A stretch of 64,000 nucleotides of DNA from Fictibacillus terranigra (GTDB taxonomy: Bacteria > Bacillota > Bacilli > Bacillales > Fictibacillaceae): positions 1 to 64,000 of the forward strand of contig NZ_JAUHLN010000005.1 of the NCBI RefSeq assembly GCF_030412265.1, written 5' to 3'. Shown here piece by piece: positions 63,201 to 64,000 of the stretch. Each line of letters opens with the position of its first letter. The first letter of the stretch is position 1. Both the position numbers and the translations under genes were made by a program. The notes beneath the pieces are model-generated. The model searched no databases. It saw only the letters and a program-made list of their open reading frames with translations, and was not told the origin of the DNA.

Positions 63201-63383
63201 GTATTCTCCAACATGGAAGTCGGACCAGTCCTGATCATCAAAGCCAGGCTGACCCCCTTCTTTAACTTCCTCACCAAACTCCCATTCTTTAAATTTAAAC
63301 GAGGGAATATCTTGAACTCTCCGGTAGATATGCCCTTTTATTTCTTGTAAATATGCTTCTATTTTTTCAATGGTAAATAACAT
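60234..63383 (-). CDS. Alpha-mannosidase, glycoside hydrolase family 38
   Basis: A 1049-residue cytoplasmic enzyme without signal peptide. An N-terminal beta domain (about residues 1-240) is followed by the GH38 catalytic domain, starting with LGHSHIDMAWLW (zinc-binding His and Asp). The catalytic nucleophile region is VWLPDVFGYSWSLPQI, and MWVEPDTNMPSGESL follows the usual pattern. The middle domain and C-terminal beta-sandwich (residues 650-1049) complete the architecture. It releases mannose from alpha-mannosides, probably imported oligosaccharides. ATG follows TTGAGGTGAGC. It lies downstream of a broken GH2 gene on the same strand. Confidence 0.94.
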   Translation of the reverse strand: MLFTIEKIEAYLQEIKGHIYRRVQDIPSFKFKEWEFGEEVKEGGQPGFDDQDWSDFHVGEYWGGYDKSAWFRTTISIPKEWKNERVVLHFLVGPRDGGGSTAETLLYINGTPLQGIDVWHEEAWLPPEVLKEQNIHIALKAWSGVLKPPERRRFKTARVACVDTATEKFFYLADTSLNTVKILNETDLRRTKLLQVLNKSILMIDFLKPGSDYYYQTIEKAYQFLKVEVDQLAEHEEIKAKVKVLGHSHIDMAWLWRLTHTREKASRTFSTVLHLMRQYPEYRYIHTSPQLYKFLKEDYPEIFVKVKEKIAAGEWEITGGMWVEPDTNMPSGESLIRQIQFGKRFMKQEFGVDSKVVWLPDVFGYSWSLPQIIKKSGIETFMTTKISWSQYNRFPYDTFHWRGVDGTEIFTHFITTPEDSSWFYTYNGMIKPSSIKGTWDAYKQKEINDELLLAFGWGDGGGGPTKEMIESARVMKNLPGLPKVEMEKAEPYFENLQERVKNQTLPVWDGELYLEYHRGTYTSQAALKRANRKAEYTYHNAEWLSVLSDLFTGKPQYPHDGLNAGWELMLLNQFHDILPGSSIRQVNEDARRDYDEIQAISEKAVNEAKETLEQRLQAKEDGIVVYNPLSLRRNGFLELPVTALTKEAAALIDEAGNITPIQTIIDGEVPKVLAEAENIPALGYKTFTVSYAEQDHQSDMIVYKNYIENDYYQIRLNEKGQITSLFDKRLEREVLAKGSRGNVFQTFEDKPMRFDAWDIDLYYQEKMREIDDLEAIEILETGPIRATLKLSWRFYDSTITQLLTVYKNSPRIDFRTNVNWQEKQTLLKVAFPVNVRSTRATYDIQFGCIERPTHWNTSWDQARFEVVGHKWADLSEGNFGVSLLNDCKYGYDVKDHIMRLTLIKSSIEPDETADRGIHVFTYSLLPHQGDWREGNTVQEAYNLNVPLLSSEVSANPSGNLPAAYEFASIDCNNVILETVKKAEEGEAVIVRFYEYKQFRNPANVTFALPIKKAAECSLIEEGEEQAIYNGRTLSFAMEPFEIKTFKIWF

Positions 63384-63536
63384 AGCTCACCTCAAGGAAG
63401 ATTTATTAAGCTGAAGCTTTGCATCCTCTACTGAAACCCAATTCTTCGTTGAGTGTTACAAGTTGCTGACTTTAATAGATTACTCAACTTTTCCTAGTTG
63501 AAAATGAAAGCTTTTTACCTTCATTTATGTCACGTA

Positions 63537-63812
63537 TCAATTAAGATCCACCTTTGGCCAATGAATGGGGGAGACAAAAGTTCGTTCATACCAAACCATA
63601 TCGTCAAAGGATTTCTCTTTCGATTCCAATTAATTTAGTCTGAAAGGCATAAGGAACAACGATGTCCTCGTTCAAATTGATGATGTTATACCACTCTTCC
63701 CGCAATCTTTTATTTTCTCATCCAAAGGAAATTTCCACTGACCATTAAGGTTAATCCATTCCTTACGAGTAAAATTCCGGCCTTGATACTCTGGTCTTGG
63801 AATCCTTGTCAT
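63537..63812 (-). pseudogene. Glycoside hydrolase family 2, N-terminal remnant
   Basis: ATG at 63812 follows GGAGAAGGCTTGTGTACG and gives MTRIPRPEYQGRNFTRKEWI, NLNGQWKFPLDE, the typical start of GH2 beta-galactosidase/glucuronidase-type proteins. The frame stops at 63672, but a shifted frame goes on with LREEWYNIINLNEDIVVPYA, FQTKLIGIERE and FDDMVWYERTFVSP, also GH2 sugar-binding domain sequence. The remaining 450 or more residues with the catalytic domain are gone. It was probably the first gene of a unit with the GH38 alpha-mannosidase. Confidence 0.8.
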
Positions 63813-64000
63813 CGTACACAAGCCTTCTCCATGATTTGATCTTCGTGAATGCCGTCTACTTAACCTCGCAACATTAAACAATAAAAACGCCTCCTTCAAT
63901 ATTTTTTAGCTAGCCGTTTCATTGAGGTCATGGGACCCGGCAAAAATGACAGTTTTGCATTCTCCCATCACATCCTTTCGCTTTCCGAAAGCGTGCGAAA
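63813..64000. other. Right edge of the window
   Basis: No supported gene. The stretch may hold the promoter of the GH2-GH38 unit. Confidence 0.3.

Noticed and set aside
1-64000. CRISPR arrays, prophage structural genes and rRNA operons
   Set aside because: No regularly spaced repeats, capsid/tail/terminase genes or rRNA sequences were seen anywhere in the window.

Overview
The window reads as chromosome of an endospore-forming, low-GC member of the Bacillaceae. The evidence is alpha/beta- and gamma-type small acid-soluble spore proteins, a complete GerA-family germinant receptor operon, a CotA-type spore-coat laccase, a sigma-I remnant, strong AGGAGG-type ribosome binding sites, frequent TTG/GTG starts and many rho-independent terminators. 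I would not name a genus from this sequence. The region is unusually decayed. Between the intact genes lie many frameshifted or truncated remnants: IS21-family transposase parts, four pieces of cardiolipin synthase, and pieces of inositol monophosphatase, fumarylacetoacetate hydrolase, glucosaminidase, a PIN toxin, a gluconate permease, a dehydrogenase and a GH2 glycosidase.

Layout. 0-5 kb: IS21 (IstB) scraps, two metabolic pseudogenes, a GNAT acetyltransferase, a DUF1657 remnant and a gamma-type SASP. 5-8.5 kb: a tandem carboxymuconolactone-decarboxylase-like protein, an alpha/beta SASP, a 63-aa protein with a paralogue at 57.8 kb, and a frameshifted Thr/Asn-rich protein. 8.6-11 kb: a divergent AraC-type regulator facing an Atu4866-like lipoprotein and an SDR oxidoreductase. 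11-16 kb: IS21 scraps and small, probably spore-related proteins, including a Ser-rich protein with C-terminal WRSSGP repeats. 16.4-22.6 kb: a beta-lactam resistance block, blaR1-blaI divergent from a class A beta-lactamase with two TACA-N2-TGTA operators, followed by a PbpC/MecA-like PBP. 24.6-27.5 kb: a GC-richer island with three related membrane proteins around the wreck of a two-component system; a 32-bp box is repeated upstream of the first and third genes. 28.7-32.9 kb: gerA-gerB-gerC plus a small D-type membrane protein. 33.4-36.3 kb: a molybdopterin oxidoreductase with an unusual C-terminal LysM domain and a small helical partner. 36.6-42 kb: a broken IstA, a 26-aa membrane peptide, a frameshifted sigI without rsgI, a decayed glucosaminidase and a 58-aa protein. 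43-49 kb: a ProP-like MFS transporter converging on the laccase, then an ABC permease/ATPase pair. 49.8-56.3 kb: a spermidine-synthase-like protein, a STAS protein with a substituted phosphosite, a MntA-HepT pair, a XerS-like recombinase and an antitoxin next to a ruined PIN toxin. 56.8-64 kb: a GntP remnant, the second 63-aa paralogue, an ABC/sigma-54-regulator chimera, nagA, and a GH38 alpha-mannosidase preceded by a broken GH2 gene.

Functional themes are sporulation and germination, beta-lactam defence (inducible beta-lactamase plus a low-affinity-type PBP), and amino sugar and mannoside breakdown. I found no rRNA, tRNA, CRISPR array or recognisable riboswitch. The most unusual items are the LysM-tailed molybdoenzyme, the repeated regulatory box with its three related membrane proteins, the WRSSGP-repeat protein, the 63-aa paralogue pair, and the XerS-like gene whose upstream region carries nested palindromes.
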